The position numbers and the translations under genes were made by a program. A DNA stretch of 64,000 nucleotides from Kocuria soli (lineage in GTDB: Bacteria; Actinomycetota; Actinomycetes; Actinomycetales; Micrococcaceae). Shown here piece after piece: positions 18,848 through 28,715 of the stretch. The notes below the pieces were generated by a model. The model did no database searches, was not told where the DNA came from, and saw only the letters and a list, made by a program, of their open reading frames with translations. The stretch covers positions 217,403 through 281,402 of the forward strand of contig NZ_RKMF01000002.1 of assembly GCF_003797835.1 (NCBI RefSeq). Reading direction: 5' to 3'. How positions within the stretch are numbered: position 1 is the first letter of the stretch; every line of letters begins with the position of its first letter.

Positions 18848-20701
18848 TTGTCCCCACAGGCCGTCGTTCCGCCCGTGCCGGCGAGCACCGACCCGTCGTT
18901 GCTGCGCAATTTCTGCATCATCGCGCACATCGATCACGGCAAGTCCACCCTGGCCGACCGCATGCTGCAGGCCACCGGCGTGGTCACGCCCCGTGAGATG
19001 AAGGCGCAGTACCTGGATCGCATGGACATCGAGCGCGAGCGCGGCATTACCATCAAGTCCCAGGCCGTCCGCATGCCGTGGCGGGCCGACGGCACGGACT
19101 TCGCGCTCAACATGATCGACACCCCGGGGCACGTGGACTTCACCTACGAGGTCTCCCGTTCGCTGGCGGCTTGCGAGGGCGCGCTCTTGTTGGTCGATGC
19201 CGCACAGGGCATCGAGGCCCAGACCCTGGCCAACCTGTACCTGGCACTAGAGAACGACCTGGCCATCATTCCCGTGCTCAACAAGATCGACCTCCCCGCC
19301 GCGCAGCCGGAGAAGTACGCGGAGGAACTCGGCAACCTGATCGGCGAGGACCCGGACCGCGTGCTGCGGGTGTCGGGCAAGACCGGTGAAGGCGTCGAAG
19401 CTCTGCTGGACCGGATCGTCGAGGAGATTCCGGCGCCCGTGGGGCAGCCGGACCAGGCCTCCCGCGCCATGATCTTCGACTCCGTGTTCGACACCTACCG
19501 CGGCGTGGTCACGTACGTGCGCGTCGTCGACGGCGATCTCAAACCGCGTGAGCGCATCAAGATGATGTCCACGGGGGCCGAACACGAACTGCTCGAGATC
19601 GGCGTCATCTCACCGGAACCCAAGCCCACCAAGGGCCTGGGGGTCGGCGAGGTCGGCTACCTGATCACGGGCGTGAAGGACGTGCGCCAGTCCCGCGTGG
19701 GTGACACGGTCACGGCTGCGGCCAAGGGTGCCACGCAGGAACTCGGCGGCTACGAGGACCCGAAGCCCATGGTGTTCTCGGGTCTGTTCCCCATCGACGG
19801 GTCGGACTACCCGGCGCTGCGTGACGCCCTCGAAAAGCTGCAGCTCAACGACGCCGCACTGGTCTGGGAACCCGAGACGTCGGCCGCCCTGGGGTTCGGC
19901 TTCCGCTGTGGCTTCCTGGGTCTGCTGCACCTGGAGATCACGCGGGAGCGACTGGAACGCGAGTTCGACCTGGCGCTGATCTCCACGGCGCCGTCGGTGT
20001 CCTACGACGTGACTCTGGAGGACAACACCGAAACGGTGGTGACCAACCCGTCCGAGTTCCCCGAGGGCAAGATCAAGGAGATCCGCGAGCCCATGGTCTC
20101 GGCCACCATCCTGGCGCCGTCGGACTTCGTGGGCGCGATCATGGAACTGTGTCAGTCCAAACGCGGCCAGATGGGTGGGATGGACTACCTCTCCGAGGAC
20201 CGCGTCGAGCTGCGCTACCGCCTGCCGTTGGCCGAGATCGTCCTGGACTTCTTCGACCAGCTCAAGTCCAAGACCAAGGGCTATGCCTCCTTGGACTGGA
20301 AGGCCGACGGGCAGGAGGCCGCCGACCTGGTCAAGGTGGACGTGCTCCTGCAGGGCGAACGCGTTGATGCGTTCTCGGCGATCACGCACAAGGACAAGGC
20401 CTACTCCTACGGCGTCATGATGGCGGGCAAACTCAAGGACCTGATCCCGCGTCAGCAGTACGAGGTTCCCATCCAGGCGGCGATCGGATCCCGCATCATC
20501 GCCCGCGAGAACATCCGGGCCATGCGCAAGGACGTGCTCTCCAAGTGCTACGGCGGTGACATTTCCCGCAAGCGCAAGCTGCTCGAGAAGCAGAAGGAGG
20601 GCAAGAAGCGTATGAAGATGGTGGGGCGCGTGGAGGTGCCGCAGGAGGCCTTCGTGGCCGCGCTCTCCTCGGACAGTTCCTCGGCGGACAAGAAGAAGTG
20701 A
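18848..20701 (+). CDS. lepA: Elongation factor 4 (LepA)
   Basis: A ribosome-associated translational GTPase that can back-translocate stalled or mistranslocated ribosomes. The G1 motif is [10 protein letters not shown]3 is DTPGHVDF and G4 is NKIDLP. The C-terminal LepA-specific domain has [12 protein letters not shown] and [23 protein letters not shown], and the end is lysine-rich as usual. TTG at 18848 is taken as the start: GAAAGG lies upstream and the 617-residue length fits the family. An in-frame upstream start at 18737 would add 37 residues of unlike composition. The next gene overlaps its stop by GTGA. Confidence 0.95.
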   Translation: MSPQAVVPPVPASTDPSLLRNFCIIAHIDHGKSTLADRMLQATGVVTPREMKAQYLDRMDIERERGITIKSQAVRMPWRADGTDFALNMIDTPGHVDFTYEVSRSLAACEGALLLVDAAQGIEAQTLANLYLALENDLAIIPVLNKIDLPAAQPEKYAEELGNLIGEDPDRVLRVSGKTGEGVEALLDRIVEEIPAPVGQPDQASRAMIFDSVFDTYRGVVTYVRVVDGDLKPRERIKMMSTGAEHELLEIGVISPEPKPTKGLGVGEVGYLITGVKDVRQSRVGDTVTAAAKGATQELGGYEDPKPMVFSGLFPIDGSDYPALRDALEKLQLNDAALVWEPETSAALGFGFRCGFLGLLHLEITRERLEREFDLALISTAPSVSYDVTLEDNTETVVTNPSEFPEGKIKEIREPMVSATILAPSDFVGAIMELCQSKRGQMGGMDYLSEDRVELRYRLPLAEIVLDFFDQLKSKTKGYASLDWKADGQEAADLVKVDVLLQGERVDAFSAITHKDKAYSYGVMMAGKLKDLIPRQQYEVPIQAAIGSRIIARENIRAMRKDVLSKCYGGDISRKRKLLEKQKEGKKRMKMVGRVEVPQEAFVAALSSDSSSADKKK

Positions 20702-21390
20702 CGGCCAGCGTGCCCGGGACGACGGGGTCCCGCGTGCGCGCGGTGGCGACGTCGTACAAACCGCGCACGGAGGACGCCTGGGGTCTCGTGCAGCATGCGG
20801 GGGTGCCGGGTGCGGTCTGGGTGATCGACGGGGCCACTCCACTCGGCGTAGCAGACCGTGTCCTGGGCAACGCCCAGGTCTCCCACTTCGCGTGGGCACT
20901 CAGCGAAGCCTTGACCAACCACCTCGCGGCCGTTCCCGGACTGCCCGTACGGGCCAGCGTGCTCGGCGCCGTCGAAGCGTCCCGTGCTGACGCAGCACGG
21001 TCTTTCGCCGCGAGGTATCCCGGCGCCACGGTCCCCACCGCCACACTCGCGCTGGTCCTGCGCCACGGCCCACACCTGGTCGCAGTGACCCTGGGGGATT
21101 CGGCGCTGTGGGTCGAGACAGCGGACGGACTCCGGGCCGTGGTCGATCCGCAGTACGTGGGCAACGAGGACCGCGCCCTGTCCCGCTGGCGGGCACTGGT
21201 CGAGGACGGCATGTCGACGCAACGCGCCTACGCTGAGGTGTTGGCGGGCCAGGCCGCCGCCCGGCCCCTGCGCAACACGCCACAAGGGCTGTGGATCCTG
21301 GGTGACTCCGCGGAGGCGGCCCCCCACGCGACGGTGGTGACATTCGCGGCCGCCGGGCCAACGCGCGTCGTCGTGGCCGCGATCCTGTGA
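20698..21390 (+). CDS. PP2C-like protein phosphatase
   Basis: A 230-residue protein with the spaced acidic motifs of metal-dependent PP2C phosphatases: [10 protein letters not shown] near residue 24, [11 protein letters not shown] near 44, [13 protein letters not shown] near 130 and NEDRALSR further on. It is smaller than typical PP2C and DGAT replaces the usual DGxGG. It may dephosphorylate a Ser/Thr-phosphorylated protein or a small molecule; the substrate is unknown. The start overlaps the lepA stop (GTGA), so the two are translationally coupled. Confidence 0.55.
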   Translation: MTASVPGTTGSRVRAVATSYKPRTEDAWGLVQHAGVPGAVWVIDGATPLGVADRVLGNAQVSHFAWALSEALTNHLAAVPGLPVRASVLGAVEASRADAARSFAARYPGATVPTATLALVLRHGPHLVAVTLGDSALWVETADGLRAVVDPQYVGNEDRALSRWRALVEDGMSTQRAYAEVLAGQAAARPLRNTPQGLWILGDSAEAAPHATVVTFAAAGPTRVVVAAIL

Positions 21391-21440
21391 CCCCGCCCGA
21401 CCACCCCACCCCACCCGACCACCCCACCCGACCACCCCAT
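21391..21440 (+). repeat. Short degenerate tandem repeat
   Basis: C-rich repeats of the unit CCCGACCACCCCACC, about three imperfect copies, fill the gap before hemW. They may be a simple slippage product. Confidence 0.5.
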
Positions 21441-21457
21441 GCAGAGGAGTGCCCGTA

Positions 21458-22696
21458 GTGCCCGCCCAACCCGAAGGTGACGCCGCCCCAGCCGACGGCC
21501 TGTTGCCGCCCAGCGTGCTCCCGGGGGCACAGGACCGGCGCCTGAGCCTGTACGTCCACGTGCCGTTCTGCTCCGTTCGGTGCGGGTACTGCGACTTCAA
21601 CACCTACACGGCCCAGGAGCTCGGCCCGGGCGTGTCCCAGGAGGCCTACGCCGCCGATGCCGAAACCGAGCTGCGCTTCGCGCGTTCCGTTCTGGTGGAC
21701 TCGGGGCTGCCCCATCGGCCGCTGCACACGGTCTTTTTCGGGGGCGGAACCCCCACTCGGCTGCCCGCAGAGGACTTGGTGAGCATCCTGGGCACGGCCC
21801 GCGACCAGTTCGGGTTGGCCCCGGGAGCCGAGGTCACCACGGAAGCCAATCCTGATTCCGTCACGGCGCAGGACCTCCGTGTCCTGGCGGACGGCGGATT
21901 CACCCGCGTGTCCTTCGGGATGCAGTCGGCCGTGCCACACGTCCTGGCTGCACTGGACCGCACGCACGATCCCCGCAACGTGGGCCGGGTGGTCGAGTGG
22001 GCCAAGGAGGCCGGACTGTCAGTGAGTGTGGATCTGATCTACGGCACGCCCGGGGAGTCCCTGGCGGACTGGGACCGGTCGGTCCGGGAAGCACTTTCCT
22101 ACGAACCGGACCACGTCAGCGCCTATTCGCTGATCGTGGAGGACGGGACCCGCATGGCCGCGCAGATGCGCCGCGGAGAGCTCCCGGGGATCGACCCGGA
22201 CGACCAGGCCGACAAGTACGAACTCGCGGAATCCGTGCTGGCCGAGGCCGGTTTTGAGTGGTACGAGATCTCCAACTGGTCCCGCGAGGCGCACGGGCGA
22301 AGCGCCGTGGAGAACCGGTCGGCCCACAATCTCGCCTACTGGCACAACCAGGACTGGTGGGGCGTGGGCCCCGGGGCCCACAGCCACGTCGGGGGAGTCC
22401 GGTGGTGGAACCGAAAGCATCCGGTTCCCTACACGAATGCAGTGCGGGCCGGTCGTTCACCGGCCGTGGGGCGAGAGGCCCTGGACGAGGAGACCAGGCT
22501 GTTCGAACGGATCATGTTGGAGACGCGCACGGCCGATGGATTGCCGGTGGACGCGCTGCCCGCTGAGCGACGGTCGGAGGTCGCGGGTCTCGTGGCGGAG
22601 GGTCTGGTGGACGGCCGCGCTGCGGTCGGAGGCCGTGTGGTGCTCACGCTGCGCGGTCGCCTGTTGGGCGACGCGGTGGTCCGTCGACTCGTGTGA
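21458..22696 (+). CDS. hemW: HemW (HemN-like radical SAM heme chaperone)
   Basis: A 412-residue radical SAM protein of the HemN/HemW group. The [4Fe-4S] cluster motif is FCSVRCGYCDFNTY (CxxxCxxC). Further family motifs are FFGGGTPTRLP, TTEANPDSVT, RVSFGMQSAVPHVL and SVDLIYGTPGES. The protein lacks the extra N-terminal part of true HemN oxidases, so a heme-chaperone role is the better call. The family is often mis-annotated as coproporphyrinogen oxidase. GTG at 21458 was chosen because AGAGGAG ends 8 nt before it. It converges on the DUF4870 gene. Confidence 0.88.
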   Translation: MPAQPEGDAAPADGLLPPSVLPGAQDRRLSLYVHVPFCSVRCGYCDFNTYTAQELGPGVSQEAYAADAETELRFARSVLVDSGLPHRPLHTVFFGGGTPTRLPAEDLVSILGTARDQFGLAPGAEVTTEANPDSVTAQDLRVLADGGFTRVSFGMQSAVPHVLAALDRTHDPRNVGRVVEWAKEAGLSVSVDLIYGTPGESLADWDRSVREALSYEPDHVSAYSLIVEDGTRMAAQMRRGELPGIDPDDQADKYELAESVLAEAGFEWYEISNWSREAHGRSAVENRSAHNLAYWHNQDWWGVGPGAHSHVGGVRWWNRKHPVPYTNAVRAGRSPAVGREALDEETRLFERIMLETRTADGLPVDALPAERRSEVAGLVAEGLVDGRAAVGGRVVLTLRGRLLGDAVVRRLV

Positions 22697-22707
22697 CCGC
22701 TACCGCT

Positions 22708-23244
22708 TCACCGCTCGTTCGTGTCCTGCGTGCGCTGGCCGGGGCGCACGGCCGTGATCTCGCCGGTGGCGTCGATCGGACCGGATTCCTGGCGGGCCTT
22801 GCGGCGCTCGGCCCGATGGCGGGTCACCAGGTCGTAGAGGTACCAGTTGAAGCGGTACACGTAGGGCCTGCCCTTGTTGACCGTCACGGCAGCGATTACG
22901 GAGAACACGGCCAGGGCCAGCCATGTCGCCGCGCCAATCAAGGCGAAGGCCCATCCCACGTAAGGGACGAAGGCCAGCAGCGCACAGGCGATGACGATCA
23001 GCGTGGGGCCGAAGGTGAAATTGGCCGCCTCAAGCGACTCCTGTTGGGTGAAACGCGCGCGTCCGCGGGACCACCGGTGGATCAGGATGCTCGGGAGACA
23101 GCCGGCGAACCCGAGCATGTGTGCCAAGGTGGCCAGCTGCTGGTCGTCCGTGACGCTGACCGGATGGGGTCGAGCGGAGACTCCTTCGAACGGTGTCTTC
23201 TGCTGCTCGTCGGTTCCACGGCTGCTGTTGGTCGAAACGGGCAC
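22708..23244 (-). CDS. DUF4870 membrane protein
   Basis: A 178-residue protein with a Tic20/DUF4870-like helical bundle. After a hydrophilic N-terminus of about 30 residues, conserved helices follow: LATLAHMLGFAGCLPSILI, then ESLEAANFTFGPTLIVIACALLAFVPYVGWAFALIG, then ALAVFSVIAAVTVNKGRPYVYRF, the typical end of this family. The C-terminus is charged. Function is unknown. GTG at 23244 was picked because GAAGG lies 5 nt upstream. It is convergent with hemW (11-bp gap). Confidence 0.65.
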   Translation of the reverse strand: MPVSTNSSRGTDEQQKTPFEGVSARPHPVSVTDDQQLATLAHMLGFAGCLPSILIHRWSRGRARFTQQESLEAANFTFGPTLIVIACALLAFVPYVGWAFALIGAATWLALAVFSVIAAVTVNKGRPYVYRFNWYLYDLVTRHRAERRKARQESGPIDATGEITAVRPGQRTQDTNER

Positions 23245-23262
23245 GTCTACCTTCAAGATCGA

Positions 23263-23281
23263 GACCGTGCAGATCACGGTC
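23263..23281. promoter_or_regulatory. Perfect dyad upstream of the DUF4870 gene
   Basis: GACCGTG (23263-23269) and CACGGTC (23275-23281) with a 5-bp centre lie about 20 bp upstream of the chosen start. An extra ACGGTC follows at once. A -10-like TAAACT on the minus strand lies further up at 23379-23374. The dyad may be an operator or a leader hairpin. Confidence 0.35.
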
Positions 23282-23402
23282 GAACGGTCGGTGCTGCCAG
23301 CTGGATGTCGGCGCAGCGGGCCGGTTCCTGGGAGCCGGCGGCCGCTGGTGTCGCGGCAAATCGGTCAGCCCAGAGTTTACCCGCCCGCTCGGCGGTTCCT
23401 TG

Positions 23403-24260
23403 TCAGGCGACGGTGACGAAGTCGATCAGTTCCTCCACCCGACCCAGCAGGGCGGGTTCGAGGTCGGCGTAGGTGTCAACCTTGGCCAGGATCCGACTCC
23501 ACGCCTTGCCCGTGTCCTCGGCGTTGGCATGCGGCCACCCGAGGCCCTTGCAGATCCCCGTCTTCCAGTCCGTCCCGCGGGGCACGTGCGGCCAGGCGGG
23601 GATGCCCAGCACGGAGGGTTTCACGGCCTGCCAGATGTCGATGTACGGGTGCCCCAGGATCAGGACGTTGCCCGGTGCCGACGGGACCCGCATGGTTTGT
23701 TCCGCGATCCGCGACTCCTTGGAGCCCTGCACCAGGTGGTCCACCAGGATCCCCAGGCGACGCGTCGGCCCCGGTTGAAAGTCGGCTACCGCGGCGGCCA
23801 GGTCGTCCACGCCGTGCAAGGGTTCGACGACGATGCCCTCGACGGCCAGGTCGTGTCCCCAGACCTTGGCCACCAGTTCGGCGTCGTGCTTGCCCTCGAC
23901 CCAGATCCTGGAGGCCTTGGCCGTGCGGGCACGGAAGCCTTCGACCTCGACGGAGCCGGAGCGGGTCCGGCGAGGTGCAGACTTCTGCTCACGCCGTCGT
24001 GGTTCTGCGGCAATGACCGGCTGTCCCTCGTACAGGAAACCGGGCCCGAGGGGGAAGGCCCGAACCTTGCCGCGGCGGTCCTCCAGACCGAGCACGCGCA
24101 TTCCGCCGATGGTCTCCAAGGACACGACCGCACCGACCCACCCGGTGGACACCTCTTCCAGGACCAATCCTCGAGCGACGGGCAGGGGCTGTGCCTGCGG
24201 GGGACGGCGCTGGGCGGAGAGCGATTCCAGGCTCTGCGGACCCCAAGACGGACCGGACAA
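23403..24260 (-). CDS. DUF3097 family protein
   Basis: A 285-residue member of an actinobacteria-restricted family of unknown function. Typical segments are RIWVEGKHDAELVAKVWGHDL, GILVDHLVQGSKESRIA, VLILGHPYIDIWQAVKPSVLGI, and GWPHANAEDTGKAWSRIL. The EGKHDAE segment resembles the Toprim-like E...D arrangement, but I would not call a function on that. The start is TTG at 24260 with a perfect AGGAGG 6 nt upstream. It is divergent from hrcA. Confidence 0.8.
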   Translation of the reverse strand: MSGPSWGPQSLESLSAQRRPPQAQPLPVARGLVLEEVSTGWVGAVVSLETIGGMRVLGLEDRRGKVRAFPLGPGFLYEGQPVIAAEPRRREQKSAPRRTRSGSVEVEGFRARTAKASRIWVEGKHDAELVAKVWGHDLAVEGIVVEPLHGVDDLAAAVADFQPGPTRRLGILVDHLVQGSKESRIAEQTMRVPSAPGNVLILGHPYIDIWQAVKPSVLGIPAWPHVPRGTDWKTGICKGLGWPHANAEDTGKAWSRILAKVDTYADLEPALLGRVEELIDFVTVA

Positions 24261-24391
24261 GGGTTGCCTCCTGGCATCACTGGGACAAGCGCGGGACGTG
24301 GATTCGGCGGGTGGAACGGGCGTTCACGGCCGGAATCAGCCGCGAGCGTACCAAGGGGCCGGGCCCACGTCGCGGATCGACCCCGGACCGC

Positions 24392-24426
24392 TAGACTCAT
24401 TGGCACTGTGTGGGGCAGAGTGCCAA
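24392..24426 (+). promoter_or_regulatory. CIRCE operator with overlapping -10 at hrcA
   Basis: TTGGCACTG (24400-24408), a 9-nt spacer and GAGTGCCAA (24418-24426) match the CIRCE consensus, the binding site of the HrcA heat-shock repressor. A -10-like TAGACT at 24392-24397 lies directly upstream, so the operator covers the expected transcription start. This implies autoregulation of the hrcA-dnaJ transcript. Confidence 0.9.
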
Positions 24427-24480
24427 CCGGGTACGGTGCCTGGCCGCTGAGACCGATCGCTTGCAGAAGGAGGACTCGTG

Positions 24481-25494
24481 ATGGACCACCCCCGACGTCT
24501 GCAGGTGCTTCAGGCCATCGTGGAGGACTACGTCCATTCCCGGGAGCCGGTCGGTTCGCAGGCGCTGGTCGAACGCCACCGACTGGGCGTCTCCTCGGCG
24601 ACGGTTCGCAACGACATGGGCGTCCTGGAGGACGAGGGACTCATCATGGCCCCGCACACGAGTGCCGGTCGTATCCCGACGGAAAAGGGCTACCGCGCTT
24701 TCGTCGACCGGATCACCTCGCTCAAACCTCTCTCGGCACCCGAACGGCGGGCCATCCGCACGCTGCTGGAAGGTGCGGAGGACATCGACGACGTCATGGA
24801 GCGCACGGTGCGGCTCCTGTCCCAACTGACTCACCAGGTGGCGGTCGTGCAGTACCCGACGGTCACAGTGACCACGGTGCGCCACGTGGAACTCGTGCGA
24901 ATGGACGAACACCAGGTGTTGGTCGTCCTCATCCCCACGGACGGGCGCGTGTCCCAGCGGGTGACCAGGCTGCCGGTGGCCGTGTCCGAGTCCGACGTGC
25001 TCGACGCCCGTGCCCGCGTCCTGGCCCTCACCACCGGCCGGGCGGTCTCCGAGGCCGTCGCGGCTGTGACGGCGGCCGTTCTTAAGGTTCCACAGCCGGA
25101 ACGCGTCGTGTTGGCGGCCGTGGCAGAGGCTCTGCAGGCGCTGGGCGCCACGAGTGCCGAGCAACGCATGGTGATGGCCGGAACAGCCAACCTTGCCCAG
25201 TCCACGGGTGACTTTGCTCGTACAATCGGCCCCGTGCTCGAAGCACTCGAGGAACAGGTGGCGCTGCTACGACTCCTGTCCGAGATGGAGCAGGACGAAC
25301 GTGGAATCGCCGTCCGCATCGGCGCCGAGGACGCCTCCGACCCGCTGGTCGAGACGGCCGTCGTGGCCACCGGGTACGGACCCCACGACGGCGCCAAGCT
25401 GGGCGTTCTGGGACCCACGCGCATGGATTACCCGTCCACCATGGCGGCGGTCCGCGCGGTGGCCCGCTATCTCTCGAGGGTGCTGCAGAACTGA
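24481..25494 (+). CDS. hrcA: Heat-inducible transcription repressor HrcA
   Basis: A 337-residue repressor of heat-shock genes. The N-terminal winged helix is visible: RLQVLQAIVEDYVHSREPVGSQALVERHRLGVSSATVRNDMGVLEDEG, followed by HTSAGRIPTEKGYRAFVD, the strongest family signature. The remaining GAF-like part ends with ARYLSRVLQN. ATG at 24481 (AGGAGG 7 nt upstream) is preferred over GTG at 24478. CIRCE lies upstream. dnaJ follows after about 140 bp without an obvious promoter. Confidence 0.95.
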   Translation: MDHPRRLQVLQAIVEDYVHSREPVGSQALVERHRLGVSSATVRNDMGVLEDEGLIMAPHTSAGRIPTEKGYRAFVDRITSLKPLSAPERRAIRTLLEGAEDIDDVMERTVRLLSQLTHQVAVVQYPTVTVTTVRHVELVRMDEHQVLVVLIPTDGRVSQRVTRLPVAVSESDVLDARARVLALTTGRAVSEAVAAVTAAVLKVPQPERVVLAAVAEALQALGATSAEQRMVMAGTANLAQSTGDFARTIGPVLEALEEQVALLRLLSEMEQDERGIAVRIGAEDASDPLVETAVVATGYGPHDGAKLGVLGPTRMDYPSTMAAVRAVARYLSRVLQN

Positions 25495-25633
25495 GCCCTT
25501 CGCCGACCGGGCCCGTCCGGTCCGTCGCTGTTCGCGCGCTCGCGGACGGTGGACCGAGCACTCACGGCCGGGCCCAGACACCACTTCAGACACTTCAGAA
25601 ACTTCAGACAACGACGACGGAACGGACTAATCG

Positions 25634-26791
25634 TTGAGCGATCACTACCAGACCCTTGGGGTCTCCCGCGATGCCAGCGCAGAGGAGATCAAGCGTGCGT
25701 ACCGCAAGAAGGCGCGAAAGCTGCACCCGGACGTCAACCCTTCCCCGGAAGCAGCCGAAGAGTTCAAACGGGTGGCGCACGCCAACGACGTCCTCTCGGA
25801 CCCGGAGAAGCGGCGGATCTACGACGCCACGGGCGACGAGAACGGTCAGAGTGGTTTCGGCGGCGCAGGTGGTTTCGGTGGTGCCGGCTTCGGTGGATTC
25901 GGCGACATCTTCGACGCCTTCTTCCAGGGAGCCGGCGGCCAACAGGGCCCGAAGTCTCGTACCCGTCAGGGGCAGGACGCCCTGATCACCGAGGCCGTTT
26001 CCCTGCAGGAAGCCGTGTTCGGCACCGACAAGCGCATCACGGTTGACACCGCCGTCGTGTGCCCCGAGTGCAGCGGCTCCTGCTGCCAGCCAGGGACGGA
26101 ACCGACCCAATGCGGGATCTGCGGCGGTGCCGGACAGGTGCGTCAGCCCATCCGCTCGCCCCTGGGCACCGTCATGACCGTAGCCCCCTGCCACGCTTGT
26201 GACGGGTTCGGCACCGTCATCGAGCACCCCTGCCAGGAGTGCTACGGCCAGGGCCGTGTGCGGGACAAGCGTCAGCTCAACGTCAAGATCCCCGCGGGTG
26301 TGCGCACCGGCACTCGCATTCGCCTGACGGGCCAGGGGGAGGCGGGGACCGCCGGCGGCCCCAACGGTGACCTCTATGTGGAAACCCGGGTGCAGAACGA
26401 TCCCACCTTCCGTCGCGACGGGGACGACCTGCACATGGTCGTGCGGGTTCCCATGGTCGCCGCCAGCCTGGGCACCACGCTCAAGGTGGACACCTTCGAC
26501 GGTCCGCAGGACATCGGCGTCGATCCCGGGACCCAGTCCGGGCAGACCATCAAGATGTCGGGCCTGGGCGCCGGTCGGTTGAACAGCCGCGACGGAGCGC
26601 GCGGGAATCTGGTGGTGCACCTGGAGGTCTCCACACCGACGGACCTCGACGACCGGCAACGCCAACTGCTCGAGGAACTGGCCGAACTCCGCGGCGAACA
26701 GCGCCACACCGGCACGGCGATCAGCACCGCCGGAGAACGTGGGGCCTCCGGGTTCTTCTCCCGTCTTCGTGACCGGTTCGCCGACTCGTGA
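25634..26791 (+). CDS. dnaJ: Chaperone DnaJ (actinobacterial DnaJ2 type)
   Basis: A 385-residue DnaK co-chaperone. The J domain has KLHPDVN with the HPD tripeptide, then a Gly/Phe-rich linker (about residues 75-105). Four zinc-binding repeats follow: [24 protein letters not shown] and CQECYGQG. The first deviates from CxxCxGxG in its last position. C-terminal substrate-binding domains complete it. The hrcA-dnaJ arrangement marks the second actinobacterial DnaJ rather than the one in the dnaK operon. The start is TTG at 25634 with only a weak Shine-Dalgarno. rsmE overlaps its stop (GTGA). Confidence 0.93.
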   Translation: MSDHYQTLGVSRDASAEEIKRAYRKKARKLHPDVNPSPEAAEEFKRVAHANDVLSDPEKRRIYDATGDENGQSGFGGAGGFGGAGFGGFGDIFDAFFQGAGGQQGPKSRTRQGQDALITEAVSLQEAVFGTDKRITVDTAVVCPECSGSCCQPGTEPTQCGICGGAGQVRQPIRSPLGTVMTVAPCHACDGFGTVIEHPCQECYGQGRVRDKRQLNVKIPAGVRTGTRIRLTGQGEAGTAGGPNGDLYVETRVQNDPTFRRDGDDLHMVVRVPMVAASLGTTLKVDTFDGPQDIGVDPGTQSGQTIKMSGLGAGRLNSRDGARGNLVVHLEVSTPTDLDDRQRQLLEELAELRGEQRHTGTAISTAGERGASGFFSRLRDRFADS

Positions 26792-27627
26792 GCCTCCCCG
26801 TATTCCGCGCCGAGGACCCGATCGACGAGCTACGTGAGGGTGACACCTACACGTTGACGGGCCCGGAGGCCCGGCACGCGGTGACCGTGCGCCGGTTGTC
26901 CGTCGACGAGGCCTTGGACGTCGTCGACGGACAGGGGACGCGCGTCACCGGGACGGTGACGGCCACGAACAAGGAACCCGGACGGGACACGGCAGGCGGT
27001 CCCGGTGCACCCTCTGGCGGGTCCTCCGGAGGGGACTGGGTCCGGCTCACCGTGACCGCCGTCGAAGCCCAACCGGCGCGTCGGCCTTCCCTGGTGCTGG
27101 TCCAGGCGCTGGCCAAGGGCGACCGGGACCTGCAGGCCGTGGAAACCTGCACGGAACTCGGCGTGGACGCGGTGATTCCGTGGCAGGCGGATCGCTCCGT
27201 GGCCCGCTTCCGCCCGGACCGGATGCACAAGCAGCTCGACAAGTGGCGGTCGACCGTGGTGGCAGCTGCCAAACAGTCCCGGCGGAGCCGGTGGCCCATC
27301 GTTCAGGATCCCGTGAACAGTGCCGCTCTGGAAGCCAGGATCCGCGACGAGGGGCAGACCCGCTGGTGGATCCTGCACGAAGCCGCTGAGCAGACATTGG
27401 CGCAGGCACTTGCCGAGAACGCCGCTGTGGTCGATCCCCATCGCACAGATCCGCACGTGTTCGCCGTCGTGGTCGGGCCCGAAGGTGGAATCTCCGAAGT
27501 GGAACTCGGCCGTTTCGTCAGAGCCGGTGCTCAACCCGTGCTGTTGGGGCCGGAAGTGCTCAGGTCCTCGACGGCGGGGGCGGCTGCAGTCGTCATGCTC
27601 AACCAGGCGACGGGCCGGTGGTCCTGA
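26788..27627 (+). CDS. rsmE: 16S rRNA m3U1498 methyltransferase RsmE
   Basis: A 279-residue SPOUT-class methyltransferase for U1498 of 16S rRNA. After the PUA-like N-terminus ([26 protein letters not shown]) come [33 protein letters not shown] and the knotted AdoMet site [14 protein letters not shown] with [13 protein letters not shown] Gly/Ser-rich insert of about 20 residues (near residues 57-77) interrupts the N-terminal domain. It is coupled to dnaJ by GTGA and converges on the GerMN lipoprotein with a 10-bp gap. Confidence 0.93.
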   Translation: MSLPVFRAEDPIDELREGDTYTLTGPEARHAVTVRRLSVDEALDVVDGQGTRVTGTVTATNKEPGRDTAGGPGAPSGGSSGGDWVRLTVTAVEAQPARRPSLVLVQALAKGDRDLQAVETCTELGVDAVIPWQADRSVARFRPDRMHKQLDKWRSTVVAAAKQSRRSRWPIVQDPVNSAALEARIRDEGQTRWWILHEAAEQTLAQALAENAAVVDPHRTDPHVFAVVVGPEGGISEVELGRFVRAGAQPVLLGPEVLRSSTAGAAAVVMLNQATGRWS

Positions 27628-27637
27628 CCCCCTGACG

Positions 27638-28360
27638 TCACCCCTGCGTGGGACCCGTTGCCTGAATCCCCGTGGAGGTCGTCTTCACGTCGTTGTCCGC
27701 GGAATCCTCGTCGTAGGACACCTGATCCGGCACCCGGTAGGAACCGAAGACCGTTGCGTCTCCGGCACCGTCGACCAGGATCCGAACAGCCGGGGGTGAC
27801 TGGGGGTCGGCCAGCCCGGCGTCGATGGCAGCAGCCACAGCCGTGTTGGTGAGCTGCTGGATCGCAAGCCGCGCCTGTGGGCGCTCGAGGTGACGGGACA
27901 CCGCAGTGGCGGGCAGGTCCACGGTGATGGTGTCGTCGGTGTAGGAGGTCCCGATCCCGGAAACGGGCCGCCACAGGGTGCGTTGCTCCGCCTCGTCGGG
28001 CGTTGCCTGCGTCATGGCCTGCACCGCCGTGTCGATCGGGTCGGCCGTTCCGGAGCCCTGAACGGTCAGGGACTCGCGGAACAGCTGCTGCGTCGAATCA
28101 CCCGAACCGGTCCAGTAGACCGGGACCGTGACCGTACGGGAAGTGTCGTCTGAACCACCGGAGGCACCGGATGCGTCGAGGACAACCGTTGTCGACTGGC
28201 CCGCGCCGTCCAGGAACGACGGCGAGGTGCACGACACCAAGGTCATGGTCACGGCTGCGGCAGCGGAGACGATGGTGCGGGCGCGTCGACGCTGCGGACC
28301 GGGCACGCCGGCAGGGGAGTTCGGGTGGGTGGGGTTGCCGTCGTCGAACACCGGTGCCAC
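27638..28360 (-). CDS. GerMN-domain lipoprotein
   Basis: A 240-residue predicted lipoprotein. An N-terminal basic stretch (PQRRRART) is followed by a hydrophobic segment and the lipobox LVSC. The mature part holds a GerMN (spore-germination/LpqB-like) domain: VPVYWTGSGDSTQQLFRESLTVQG, AVQAMTQATPDEAEQRTLWRPV, ITVDLPATAVS, ARLAIQQLTNTAVAA, AVRILVDGAGDATVFG. The role is unknown; such proteins sit on the outer face of the membrane. GTG at 28360 was chosen since AAAGGAG lies 5 nt upstream. It is divergent from phoH. Confidence 0.72.
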   Translation of the reverse strand: MAPVFDDGNPTHPNSPAGVPGPQRRRARTIVSAAAAVTMTLVSCTSPSFLDGAGQSTTVVLDASGASGGSDDTSRTVTVPVYWTGSGDSTQQLFRESLTVQGSGTADPIDTAVQAMTQATPDEAEQRTLWRPVSGIGTSYTDDTITVDLPATAVSRHLERPQARLAIQQLTNTAVAAAIDAGLADPQSPPAVRILVDGAGDATVFGSYRVPDQVSYDEDSADNDVKTTSTGIQATGPTQG

Positions 28361-28715
28361 GCTCACTCCTTTCCCAGCCACGCTCTGCTGTCCTCACGTC
28401 CTACGGGTCCTGGCTGGGCACTGCGCATCGGTGGTGGGTTCCGCGCGATCCCGCGGCGCACAGCCTGTTGTCCGAGCGCAGCATCTTGCAACCGCCCGGA
28501 CAACGCCGACCAGGCAACCACACACCACCGGAGGGCGCACGCCCTGGACCATCCTTTGCCGGTACCGATACCAAATCGGAATCTTCGGCCGCGGCTGTAC
28601 GCTGATGGTGGTGTCCGCAGCGACGCCCGCCGCCACTCGGGTCACGGAAGACCGGACACGTGAAGGACGGCGTCACTTCTCCAGGAAAGCGAGTACTGGC
28701 CCGTCGGCCGACACC
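28361..28715. other. Intergenic region between GerMN lipoprotein and phoH
   Basis: No convincing gene is seen. It should hold both divergent promoters; a -10-like TACGCT at 28598-28603 precedes in-frame ATG/GTG codons at 28605-28611, which would extend phoH by up to 37 residues. Confidence 0.4.
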
